From assembly GCA_964449285.1 (NCBI GenBank), contig CAYUZX010000005.1, forward strand, positions 1-64,000: a stretch of 64,000 nucleotides of DNA. Direction: 5' to 3'. This DNA is from QYOJ01 sp964449285 (GTDB lineage: Bacteria > Bacteroidota > Bacteroidia > Bacteroidales > FEN-979). The position numbers and the translations under genes are program-made. Shown piece by piece: positions 7,555 to 15,406 of the stretch. Within the stretch, counting starts at the first letter, position 1; each line of letters starts with the position of its first letter. The notes below the pieces were generated by a model. The model was not told where the DNA came from. It saw only the letters and a list, made by a program, of their open reading frames with translations, and ran no database searches.

Positions 7555-8486
7555 TAAAAAGGTGTTTCACTACTCACATAGCAGCTGACTCCTTCCCCTT
7601 CCAGAATCTCCTTCATACGAAGCATCGATTCCCGGGAAGGAGTTTTCAGGATGCTAGTGTAGTAGGAGCGGCCTGTAAGCGGGTATTTTTCACGACCCAG
7701 GTGATGCAATGGAAGCAGGTTGATCTCTCTCCTGCTGGTCGAAGTGATGAACCTGGCTAACAGGCGGGTGTGTTGCGGCTGATCATTGTAACCCGGTATT
7801 ACAGTCATGCGATAGACCATCCGGCCGGGAAAATGCCCAGACAGCCATCTGGCATTTTCCAGGATCTGTTTGTTCGAATGGCCCGTCCACTCCCTGTGAA
7901 GATCTGGATCTATCTGCTTGAGATCAAAAAACAGCCAGTCGAGGTAGGGGAGCGACGGTTTCATCCACGACAGCGGAACTTCTCCGCAGGTTTCCGCAGC
8001 AGTATGCACGTAGGCATCATGACAACGTTTCAGGATGGCCGTGGCGAAATCAGGTTGAAAAAAAGGCTCACCTCCAGTAAGGGTTATTCCACCCCTGCTT
8101 CCCCAATACTGCCTGTCACGCTGAATCAGACGGTAAAGTTCACTTACCGGCATAACATAACCTCCCTGCTGCAAAGCTCCGGTGCAACAAGCGGCAGCAC
8201 AATCAAACGTTGTGCAGGAAACACATTGAGTCCGGTCGATTAACAGGTTCCCAAACTCTTCAGTTATGGCCTGATGCCGACAAGCGTCAACACACAATAA
8301 GTCAAGGGTACATTTCTGTTGGCGGTAAAGAGGTTCGGTAAATCGATTCTTGCCTTCAGGATTGGAACACCAACGACAGGAGAGGGGGCATCCCTTGAAA
8401 AAGATCAGCGTCCGGCATCCGGGGCCATCGTGAACAGAGAAGCCCTGGATGTCAAACAGCGTGCCGGTCAGTTCTACTGGACCCAT
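7554..8486 (-). CDS. hpdA: 4-hydroxyphenylacetate decarboxylase activating enzyme (radical SAM)
   Basis: This 310-residue glycyl-radical-enzyme activase uses S-adenosylmethionine and a [4Fe-4S] cluster to place the radical on HpdB. The cluster motif C-x3-C-x2-C is CPLSCRWC near residue 32, preceded by GPGCRTLIFFKG. A ferredoxin-like insert follows, with cysteines in CTLDLLCVDAC and CVSCTTFDC, as in activases of non-PFL glycyl radical enzymes. GGITLTGGEPFFQPDF is the SAM-binding GGE motif. It overlaps hpdC by 13 bases. The gene order hpdB-hpdC-hpdA equals that known from Clostridioides difficile, which supports this specific assignment. Confidence 0.9.
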   Translation of the reverse strand: MGPVELTGTLFDIQGFSVHDGPGCRTLIFFKGCPLSCRWCSNPEGKNRFTEPLYRQQKCTLDLLCVDACRHQAITEEFGNLLIDRTQCVSCTTFDCAAACCTGALQQGGYVMPVSELYRLIQRDRQYWGSRGGITLTGGEPFFQPDFATAILKRCHDAYVHTAAETCGEVPLSWMKPSLPYLDWLFFDLKQIDPDLHREWTGHSNKQILENARWLSGHFPGRMVYRMTVIPGYNDQPQHTRLLARFITSTSRREINLLPLHHLGREKYPLTGRSYYTSILKTPSRESMLRMKEILEGEGVSCYVSSETPF

Positions 8487-8731
8487 TCAAAATCAGGACA
8501 CGTTACAGCCACCATGTCGGGGTAGGCGAGGATGCTCCCCTTGCACGTTCCGAGATGCTCTTTCTCCTCTTTGTAGTTTCTACAGAACTTGCATTTGGGC
8601 AGCTTCTCAGCATCCTTGCAAAACGAGTCCTCTGGAAGTATATTCGCCTTACTGATTTTACAGATCCCTCTGAAAACATCCACCGGCAGGTAAAATTTGC
8701 AATCGTTACAGGTATCGTTCATATTGGTCAT
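8474..8731 (-). CDS. hpdC: 4-hydroxyphenylacetate decarboxylase small subunit
   Basis: This 85-residue cysteine-rich protein lies between the glycyl radical enzyme and its activase. It has eight cysteines (residues 8, 11, 24, 38, 47, 50, 63, 78), enough for the two [4Fe-4S] clusters of the known HpdC subunit, and the recognisable core LPKCKFCRNY matches the PKCKNCKNF region I recall from C. difficile HpdC. The small subunit is what separates 4-hydroxyphenylacetate decarboxylases from indoleacetate and phenylacetate decarboxylases, which lack it. The start could be M1 or M4. Confidence 0.9.
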   Translation of the reverse strand: MTNMNDTCNDCKFYLPVDVFRGICKISKANILPEDSFCKDAEKLPKCKFCRNYKEEKEHLGTCKGSILAYPDMVAVTCPDFEWVQ

Positions 8732-8745
8732 TAGGTCATTTTCTT

Positions 8746-8820
8746 ACCCCTAAATCCCCCTCCTTATTGGCGGGCTAGCCTGAAGGGAACTTACTCCCCT
8801 TTTTGAGGGTCGGGGGGTAT
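8746..8820. repeat. C-rich/G-rich palindromic intergenic repeat
   Basis: The spacer between hpdB and hpdC contains an imperfect inverted element: C-rich arm CCCCTAAATCCCCC on the left, G-rich arm GAGGGTCGGGGGG on the right, with a nested CCCCTTTTTGAGGG hairpin. It resembles CCCCTAAATCCCC-type dispersed repeats of Bacteroidota genomes. Lying inside the operon, it could affect mRNA stability between the large and small subunit messages. Confidence 0.6.
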
Positions 8821-8834
8821 TTATAGCAATTTCT

Positions 8835-11498
8835 TTATATCTCCTCGTATTCCGTTCGCGCTATGACTTCATCCTGGATCTGTTTTCCAAGCTCTACCCA
8901 GTATTGGGTGAATCCCGCCACGCGAACCATCAATCCCCTGTATTTGTCCGGCTCTTTCTGGGCCTCTTTCAGCATCCTCGAATCCACTATATTGAACTGC
9001 ACATGAAATCCTCCCTTTCTTAAATAAGCCCTGATCAGTTCCAGAAATTTCCTCGATCCTTCCCTCCCTTTTACAGCCGATGGATGGATTTTTATGTTGA
9101 GCTGCGAATTTTGCGACTCCGAATGGTCCCAGCATGTGGCTGAGTTGAACAGGGCATACGGCCCGTTCCGGTCAGTGCCGGGATAGGCCGACATCGAGGC
9201 ATCCGAAAAGGTAGTGCCGCAGAGGCGCCCATCGGCGGAAGCCAGAGTGACAGCACCCATGGGTCCGTGGGTTGATACCGAAATCTGGCAGGCGTAGAGC
9301 GGCTGGTCGTAGATCGACCTGTATTCATGAGTCATGGCGCAGAACCACTGTTCCCAATCACGCAGGATGCCATCAACAAAAGGATTGTCATTGCCATACT
9401 TGGGTGACTCCATCGAGAGTTTGTGAATCCGCTTCCATGAATCGAAGGCATCGTTAGGCAACTGATCTAATAGAGAGAATGAACCTGTCTCTTTTGCCGT
9501 ATGATAGCCGAAGTTGGCCAGGATCGCATCCCGGTATTCTTCCAGTCTATAATGTGTCTCATCATACACGTTCAATTTTAGTGCTGCAAGAGAGTTGACA
9601 AGGTTCGCCGTGCCTGTCGTCTCCACGTTGAACGTGGTGTTGTACCTGCTTCCCATCTGCCCGATATCCTTCCCAAGTTCCAGGCAGTCGGGCTTCAGCA
9701 TGGAGTTGACAAGCGACGGGGCAATTTTCCGCCAGGCATCATGCTGGATATTGTTGGTGAGGGTGAGCACATGGACGGCCCGGCTGAAGTAATCTCTGAA
9801 TGCCTGCCACAGTTCTTCATAGCTGTCGAGTGCTAACCCGTGGGAGGGAAAGATCCTCTCACCGGTCCGCATATCCATGCCATCGAAGAGGGTCACCTCC
9901 AGGATTTTTGGGAGGGATATAAAATGCACTCCGACACTGGTTGCCGGTGCAGAACCGCCTGGGATCCAATGGGTCTCTCCGTCAAGTTCCAGTGGCATCC
10001 AGCATCCCGGAGAGGTCTCCAGACACCCACCGATAGCCCAGGCCCGCGCCTCCTCAAGAGCCATTCCTTCATGGCCGTAATTCTTAAGCAAAAACTCCAT
10101 GGCGACCTGGTTACTTACCCAGGCCGGATATCCTGTACCGATCTTGGTGCACTCCACACCTTTGAGCAGGAACTCCTCCGGAAGCTTTTCATCATAAAGG
10201 ACCGAAAGTGTAGGCTGGGGTGTATCACACCTGATTCCAGCTTCCAGGATCAGCATCTCCAGTTCGTTAGCCGCTGAACCTCCATCTTTTGTAAGCCCTC
10301 CGAGGCAAAGGTTGTTGAATGTGTTGCCAGACAAGACACCACCGACGACTCCCATGGAGGCGAAGCAATCGATCTCGGTGAACTTCATCCTCATGCACTC
10401 AAGGAGCTCCAGGCTCTTGTCAACATCGAGCAATCCTGATTTCATATCGCGCTCCCACCAAGGAAAGAGGACCTGCCCCACACGGCCGGGTGACAGTCCC
10501 GAAATGGCATCTTCGTTTAATATGGCAATATGGAATGTCCAGAGGAGTTGCAACGCTTCGTGGAAGTTGCGGGGGGGGTGGGCCGAAATCCACTCGAGTC
10601 GTTCAGCCATCTCCTCATACTCCTTTTTCTGTTGTGTCTCTTTCTCCAGGCTGGCGAGAGTTGATGCTTCTTTGGCATAATTCCTGATCCAAGCCTGAAT
10701 CCCTTCAAGCATGACCTTGACCGACTGGTAGAAATACAGCCGGTCCATGCCAGGTTTCCCGGCAACTTCGGCGATCCCCTCATTACAGATCTTTTTGATC
10801 CCTTCGATACCGAATTGCAATGGGTAGTAGTAGTTTACTACCTCGCGTCCCTGGGGGAGTGTGTATCCTGAGTCGAACATGCAGATGACCGATCGCATGA
10901 TCGCCTCTTTCTCTTTGTAGCCGGGAACCATCTGTTCATACTTGTGCCCTACATCGTCAACCGATTTATCCTTCCACCGTTTGGCTACTTCGATCATGAC
11001 AGGCATCTCCTCTACACGAATCCCGAACTTTCCGGCGATAGAGATCACCTTACCCACACTCTCTGTCACATTGCCTCCACCAGTCCCCATCGTGGTAAAG
11101 GTATCGGCCGTGAGTTTTCCCGAATCCAGCGCCTCCTGGTAGAATTTGTCTTCTGCCGCCATAAAAAAGGCTTCGGAAAGCCAGGGCATCGGAAATGAAC
11201 CACGCAGATAGGAAGCTTTCCCCATGGTCAATAGTTCTCCCGGGTAGATGGAGGGGGTAAGGTGCTCAAAACCTGCTTTCAGAGCTTCAGCCCGACGGAT
11301 AATAGGGATCTCTCCTTCCAGCTCCTCCCAACGCCGGGTGTACCAGTAAGGAAATTCCATTGAAGCCGACGACCTCGTTTCAAAATAGCGTGCCCGGGCA
11401 GCTTCTGCACGAGGCGATGGTGGTGGTTTTTGCTCCCGGTTTCCGATCCCCTCATCAGGCACCTTCCCGAAATAATTCATTACATCAACTTCAGACAT
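8835..11498 (-). CDS. hpdB: 4-hydroxyphenylacetate decarboxylase large subunit (glycyl radical enzyme)
   Basis: This 887-residue enzyme converts 4-hydroxyphenylacetate to p-cresol and CO2 by a radical Kolbe-type decarboxylation. Counting from the ATG at 11496-11498, the residues matching the C. difficile active site with a constant offset of 11 are all present: Cys492 and Glu494 in GGCLETSPGCW, His525 in GVHF, Glu626 in NVETTGT and the radical Gly862 in RVAGFTQYW. MEFPYWY, RGSFPMPW and FDSGYTLPQGREV are further shared blocks. An in-frame upstream ATG (11552) lies inside repeat DNA and is rejected. Neighbouring hpdC and hpdA complete the system. Confidence 0.94.
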   Translation of the reverse strand: MSEVDVMNYFGKVPDEGIGNREQKPPPSPRAEAARARYFETRSSASMEFPYWYTRRWEELEGEIPIIRRAEALKAGFEHLTPSIYPGELLTMGKASYLRGSFPMPWLSEAFFMAAEDKFYQEALDSGKLTADTFTTMGTGGGNVTESVGKVISIAGKFGIRVEEMPVMIEVAKRWKDKSVDDVGHKYEQMVPGYKEKEAIMRSVICMFDSGYTLPQGREVVNYYYPLQFGIEGIKKICNEGIAEVAGKPGMDRLYFYQSVKVMLEGIQAWIRNYAKEASTLASLEKETQQKKEYEEMAERLEWISAHPPRNFHEALQLLWTFHIAILNEDAISGLSPGRVGQVLFPWWERDMKSGLLDVDKSLELLECMRMKFTEIDCFASMGVVGGVLSGNTFNNLCLGGLTKDGGSAANELEMLILEAGIRCDTPQPTLSVLYDEKLPEEFLLKGVECTKIGTGYPAWVSNQVAMEFLLKNYGHEGMALEEARAWAIGGCLETSPGCWMPLELDGETHWIPGGSAPATSVGVHFISLPKILEVTLFDGMDMRTGERIFPSHGLALDSYEELWQAFRDYFSRAVHVLTLTNNIQHDAWRKIAPSLVNSMLKPDCLELGKDIGQMGSRYNTTFNVETTGTANLVNSLAALKLNVYDETHYRLEEYRDAILANFGYHTAKETGSFSLLDQLPNDAFDSWKRIHKLSMESPKYGNDNPFVDGILRDWEQWFCAMTHEYRSIYDQPLYACQISVSTHGPMGAVTLASADGRLCGTTFSDASMSAYPGTDRNGPYALFNSATCWDHSESQNSQLNIKIHPSAVKGREGSRKFLELIRAYLRKGGFHVQFNIVDSRMLKEAQKEPDKYRGLMVRVAGFTQYWVELGKQIQDEVIARTEYEEI

Positions 11499-11505
11499 CT
11501 CAATT

Positions 11506-11592
11506 AATTCAGAATTAAAAATTAAAAACATTTTGCCAACTGCAAACTGCATCTGATATCCGGCATCCGGAACCCAGTATCCAGTATCCAGA
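11506..11592. repeat. Compound heptanucleotide array (three families)
   Basis: Three 7-base families lie together: AATTCAG-AATTAAA-AATTAAA (11506-11526), TGCCAAC-TGCAAAC (11534-11547) and ATCCGGC-ATCCGGA-ACCCAGT-ATCCAGT-ATCCAGA (11558-11592). The array separates hpdB from the upstream gene and supplies the last coding residues of that gene. Confidence 0.8.
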
Positions 11593-13144
11593 CTGCTAAT
11601 ATACTTAAAACCCGAAACATTCCATTGCGTTTATCTGCTCCCCCGGCTATGGCGGCGTAAACTGCCCGGGTAAATTGATCATGCTTTTGAAGTGCGGGTA
11701 AATAGAGTCCACAAATCACAGGCGTTGCCGGAAGAATCCGCTTGTTCTCCTCCATCGCTTCACGGATCCATGCAACCGGCTTCTCATAAAAGTTGCTATA
11801 AATCATCGGGAAGTAAGCATCAAGCTTCCACGAATCCCAATCCCGCATTACCATCCTCCGCGACATCTCCGGAGTTGGAAATACAGCTGCCGTAATTGAC
11901 AGATCCTGGGCTTTAACTTCTTTACGGAGGAGTTCTACAGTTCGGTTCAGCTCATTCATCCTGAAGCTGAGCCACAAGGAATCGGTTGCAAGATCTGAAT
12001 TTTCTACCAGGTACAGGTTGTGTTGGTCCTTAAAAAGTTCAACCATTACCGGATGGTAGCCATAATCGAACTGTGGCATAATATTATCCTGAATGAGGTT
12101 GTACGTTGGCTGAAGGCCTGATGGAAGAATGGCATCCACATAGCGGATGTAATCCAGGTGGATCCCTTTTAATCCTTTCACGGAAGCCAGTTCCCGGAAT
12201 TTTTTCTGCAGGAATACCTTGACTTCCGGAAGAGCGGGATTCATGAATTTATCATAATCCACATAAGCCTTTTCCTCTGCCAGGGATTGTCCCAGCATGT
12301 TGTAATCGAGCCATGCAGGATTGGCATCTCCGCGGTTCATTGTCCAGATCCATGCATGGACTTCCATCCCGAGAGGTGCAGCAACTGAGACTACTCTTGC
12401 CAGCATAGCAGTATCAGCATTAAGCAGAAGACCCCTGATTCCAAACAGGTTGAGTTCGTGAAGTATTGTTTTCCATTCATCAGCAGTTCGAGCACCCTGA
12501 CCGATCCATACCCACCATCTCGGAGGAGGAGTAGCCCCGGCAAATTCAACATAACCCCACATTTCAGGAACATGCATGTCGATCACTCCGGTTGGCGACC
12601 ACACCCAATTGTTTTCAGGCAATGACTTACCTCTTGACAGATATGAGGCTTTCCGATAGGTATCATCATGGATTTCCAGATTCCATTGTACACGTGAAAA
12701 ATTTATACGCCAGCTGGTGCCTGGTTCCGGAGCTGGATCTGAATGCCCTTCACCATGGAAAGCCCCCCAGGGGATAGCGATCTCTACCATCCAGGCGGAA
12801 TCTTGGTCGGAAGGGTTGTTGAGCGTTCCTTCCAGCTTGACTGCTGATTGAACTCCATTCAGGTTCCATTGAAGATTGTACTTGCCTCCATTCTTATACG
12901 ATCTGGGCATAAACAGGTCCATCACTGTTCCCATGTAATCGTAGAATTTAAATAATCTCAGTTTCCCATCAGTGATTAAACGTAGAAAAATATGATTATC
13001 TCCCCTGAAATCTGCACGGGAAGTATTCAGGGAGTTTCGAACGGAAATCATTCTCACCGGGGTGAATTTGTATTCAAACCAATACTCCCTGGCTTGCTCC
13101 GGGAGTAATGTGTGAGATTGATTTTTTATACACCTTCGATTCAA
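11522..13144 (-). CDS. Glycoside-hydrolase-like (GHL10/DUF187) protein with partial CBM9-like domain, both ends altered
   Basis: The 540-residue frame has a CBM9-like sandwich in its first third (MDLFMPRSYKNGGKYN, then NWVWSPTGVIDMHVPEMWG) and a GHL10/DUF187-type barrel after it (KGIHLDYIRYVD, DAYFPMIYSNFY). It is odd at both ends. There is no signal peptide and the usual beginning of the CBM9 domain is missing, as if truncated against the peptidase gene whose stop it overlaps. The last 30 residues derive from heptanucleotide repeats. Near 11635 another frame reads QINAMECFGF before a TAA at 11605-11607, so a one-base frameshift may have removed the native C-terminus. It may be a decaying gene. 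Confidence 0.6.
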   Translation of the reverse strand: MNRRCIKNQSHTLLPEQAREYWFEYKFTPVRMISVRNSLNTSRADFRGDNHIFLRLITDGKLRLFKFYDYMGTVMDLFMPRSYKNGGKYNLQWNLNGVQSAVKLEGTLNNPSDQDSAWMVEIAIPWGAFHGEGHSDPAPEPGTSWRINFSRVQWNLEIHDDTYRKASYLSRGKSLPENNWVWSPTGVIDMHVPEMWGYVEFAGATPPPRWWVWIGQGARTADEWKTILHELNLFGIRGLLLNADTAMLARVVSVAAPLGMEVHAWIWTMNRGDANPAWLDYNMLGQSLAEEKAYVDYDKFMNPALPEVKVFLQKKFRELASVKGLKGIHLDYIRYVDAILPSGLQPTYNLIQDNIMPQFDYGYHPVMVELFKDQHNLYLVENSDLATDSLWLSFRMNELNRTVELLRKEVKAQDLSITAAVFPTPEMSRRMVMRDWDSWKLDAYFPMIYSNFYEKPVAWIREAMEENKRILPATPVICGLYLPALQKHDQFTRAVYAAIAGGADKRNGMFRVLSILAVWILDTGFRMPDIRCSLQLAKCF

Positions 13145-14721
13145 TCAGATGATTCATTTTGCTCTTCAGGTTGAAGGTAGTAGCCTTCACGGGACAAGAG
13201 GTGATCGAGGCTGGCAACACCGTAAACAACGATGGCCGTTAATATTGCTGTATGTTCCTGGTATTCAGCAATGCTTTTGTTGTATAGATCCCGTTCGGTA
13301 TGCCAGATCTCCCTGTAGCTGAAATCGTAGCCTTTTGGATCCCCTGTGCTGAAAGTCATGGTGGGTACACCTTCCACAGCAAACGGACCACTGTCAGTTC
13401 CCCAGGCATGCTTCGGACGTTTCCGTGGTTCTCTTTTTTCCAAAACAAACGGAAAATTGGGATCGATGGAATTTATGGGTTTGCAGATTTTCTCCATATC
13501 GTCCCACATCGCTTCCGAAACGCTCATGCCTGTAGGGACAGTGGGGCCCCCATCGCGGTTAAACATGTTGGATATCTTATTCAGGTCATCCCCGTTGCGC
13601 TTAATCCAGCTTTTTGAACCCAGCAGGCCAAACTCTTCACCTGCCCACAGGCAGACAAGGATTGTACGCTTTGGGGTTCCTTCTGCTTTCATAATCAGCC
13701 GTGCTGCCTCCATGGCAGGCGTTGCTCCTGACCCATCGTCCACAGCACCTGTAGCAACATCGTAAGAATCAAGGTGACCACCCATGATCACATATTCATC
13801 AGGATATTTTGTGCCTGGAATAACCCCGATCACGTTATGGTATTTCACAGGTCCCATCTTGAAATGATTCCTTATATCAAACTCCAGAAGGAAGTTTTGC
13901 CTCTCCTTCGCCATTTGTTCAATAATGGCATACTGGTGCTCATCTAACTTGATATCTGGGATGGTGGGCAGGGTTTCAAATGTCATGCTGTCGATGTTTT
14001 TCCGGTCATAAAGCACCCGGATGGGCACTGGTGTCGACTGAATGATGCCTAGAATCCCTGCCTCTCTCATTTGACTGTAAAACAGGGCTGGTTCTTCAAC
14101 ATAAGAGGTCATCTCCTTTTCGGGGAGCGAATCTGCTTTTTCACGGTTGTAGCGACGGATTTCATTATTTTTCTTTGCAATCTCTTCATTCAGTGCAATA
14201 ATAGAGTCACGCCGATGGGCTCCCTTTTTAGAATAATCGATCGGGAACCCGTCACTCTCTCCTGTGATAAGGACCCATGCCCCCTTCAACTTTCCTTTCA
14301 TCCTGTCAAACTGCTCTTGTGTTTTGGGCTCCAGTAACACATGCCCGGTTTGCACGCCTTTGGTCCCGGCGGTGTAAGAAGGTGTCGCAAAATGCAGATT
14401 CATGCCATTAACAGCTAACATTCGTCCAAACCATGGTCCCCGGTTGAAGCCGACGGGCAATTCTCCGGCTTCATCCATCATCACATCCATGCCCCACTCA
14501 CGAAATTTATGGGCCGCCCATTCGGCTGCATTTTCATACGCATCGGAGCCAATTGGTCTGCCACCAAAGCGGTTGCAAAGAATATCGAGATGCTCCATGG
14601 TTCGGTTATCGGTTTTTCCGATCTCGATAATCTTCCTGACTACGTTATCGTTTTGGGGAAAGGATGACAGTGATGCCGCTAAAAACAACATCGTCCATGC
14701 TGATGTCATGAATCGTTTCAT
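13141..14721 (-). CDS. M28-family zinc peptidase, exported
   Basis: This 526-residue aminopeptidase-like protein starts with a signal peptide (MKRFMTSAWTMLFLAASLSS). A PA-like insert occupies the first half. The M28 catalytic domain carries the zinc ligands and catalytic acids: GGHLDSYDVATGAVDDGSG (His and bridging Asp), WAGEEFGLLGSK (Glu pair), FNRDGG (Asp) and EIWHTERD (His). It should cleave N-terminal residues from peptides in the periplasm or outside the cell, consistent with an amino-acid fermenter. The next gene begins within its stop codon. Confidence 0.93.
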   Translation of the reverse strand: MKRFMTSAWTMLFLAASLSSFPQNDNVVRKIIEIGKTDNRTMEHLDILCNRFGGRPIGSDAYENAAEWAAHKFREWGMDVMMDEAGELPVGFNRGPWFGRMLAVNGMNLHFATPSYTAGTKGVQTGHVLLEPKTQEQFDRMKGKLKGAWVLITGESDGFPIDYSKKGAHRRDSIIALNEEIAKKNNEIRRYNREKADSLPEKEMTSYVEEPALFYSQMREAGILGIIQSTPVPIRVLYDRKNIDSMTFETLPTIPDIKLDEHQYAIIEQMAKERQNFLLEFDIRNHFKMGPVKYHNVIGVIPGTKYPDEYVIMGGHLDSYDVATGAVDDGSGATPAMEAARLIMKAEGTPKRTILVCLWAGEEFGLLGSKSWIKRNGDDLNKISNMFNRDGGPTVPTGMSVSEAMWDDMEKICKPINSIDPNFPFVLEKREPRKRPKHAWGTDSGPFAVEGVPTMTFSTGDPKGYDFSYREIWHTERDLYNKSIAEYQEHTAILTAIVVYGVASLDHLLSREGYYLQPEEQNESSD

Positions 14722-14782
14722 AAAGAGATTACGCTTTAAGTAGTTTGCCTAATAATCGGAGTGCAAGATACAAATAGAATTG

Positions 14783-15346
14783 TTAAATTTCGCTGGCAGA
14801 AGGTGGCGTATTGGCAGGAGGAAGAGCAGTATCTGTATCTGAATCAGGCGAAGGAACAGTTGCAGGAGGAATAGGAGGGGGCGGAGGACTCTTCTCCTTG
14901 AAAATTTTAACTCTTATTGCTGTAGGCCCCTTGTGTCCCATCTCAACTTCGAAGGAAACAACATTGCCCTCTTTAATATCTTCAAGTAAGTTATTTGCAT
15001 GTACAAAAACACCTTGCTTCGTTTCTGAATCCTTGATAAACCCAAACCCTTTCGAATCATTAAAAAAGGAGACGATCCCTTTTCTGATTGGATCGTCGTT
15101 TTGTTCATTATCGCGTGTTGGGACACCAATCTCGATATCTTCTAATTTAATATCTCTTTTTTTACTGGGATCAGGAGGGGTCGCAGTGATCATTCCATTT
15201 TCGTCAACATAAGCGATCATGTCATCCAGACTACCTGTCTTCTCGTTGTCTTTTCTGGCCAGCCTTTTCTTCTCTTTCTCTTTTCTCTTCTTCTCCTTTT
15301 TGTTTCTTACATCTTTTTTATTGAATGTCTCTTGCGATCTTCCCAT
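14783..15346 (-). CDS. Cold-shock-domain protein with basic N-terminus and proline-rich tail
   Basis: This 187-residue protein has three parts. The first 45 residues are very lysine-rich, a likely nucleic-acid-binding extension. The middle (about residues 95-150) is a cold-shock domain with RNP motifs KGFGFIKD and GVFVHANNL. The last 40 residues are proline/serine/threonine-rich (SPPPPPIPPATVP), longer than I expect in relatives. The start MGRSQETF at 15346 is chosen because it matches the usual N-terminus and lies just after the minus-strand -7 box (15363-15370). The role is probably RNA chaperone. Confidence 0.88.
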   Translation of the reverse strand: MGRSQETFNKKDVRNKKEKKRKEKEKKRLARKDNEKTGSLDDMIAYVDENGMITATPPDPSKKRDIKLEDIEIGVPTRDNEQNDDPIRKGIVSFFNDSKGFGFIKDSETKQGVFVHANNLLEDIKEGNVVSFEVEMGHKGPTAIRVKIFKEKSPPPPPIPPATVPSPDSDTDTALPPANTPPSASEI

Positions 15347-15362
15347 ATGATAATTTTGTTTA

Positions 15363-15370
15363 CAAAGGTA
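15363..15370 (-). promoter_or_regulatory. Promoter -7 box for the cold-shock gene
   Basis: The minus strand reads TACCTTTG, 17 bases before the start codon at 15346, giving a leader of only about ten bases. It is paired with an identical plus-strand box at 15393-15400, forming a compact divergent promoter. Confidence 0.6.
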
Positions 15371-15392
15371 CGCTTTTATTTTCAGTAACAGG

Positions 15393-15400
15393 TACCTTTG
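15393..15400 (+). promoter_or_regulatory. Promoter -7 box for the flavoprotein gene
   Basis: TACCTTTG matches TAnnTTTG. The ATG at 15407 follows only six bases after the box, so if this promoter is used the message is leaderless or nearly so. Confidence 0.5.
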
Positions 15401-15406
15401 CATCAC

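Noticed and set aside
8835..11498. Pyruvate formate-lyase, choline TMA-lyase or indoleacetate decarboxylase
   Set aside because: The active site reads GCLETSPG with the matching His and Glu positions of 4-hydroxyphenylacetate decarboxylase, and the hpdC small subunit is present.
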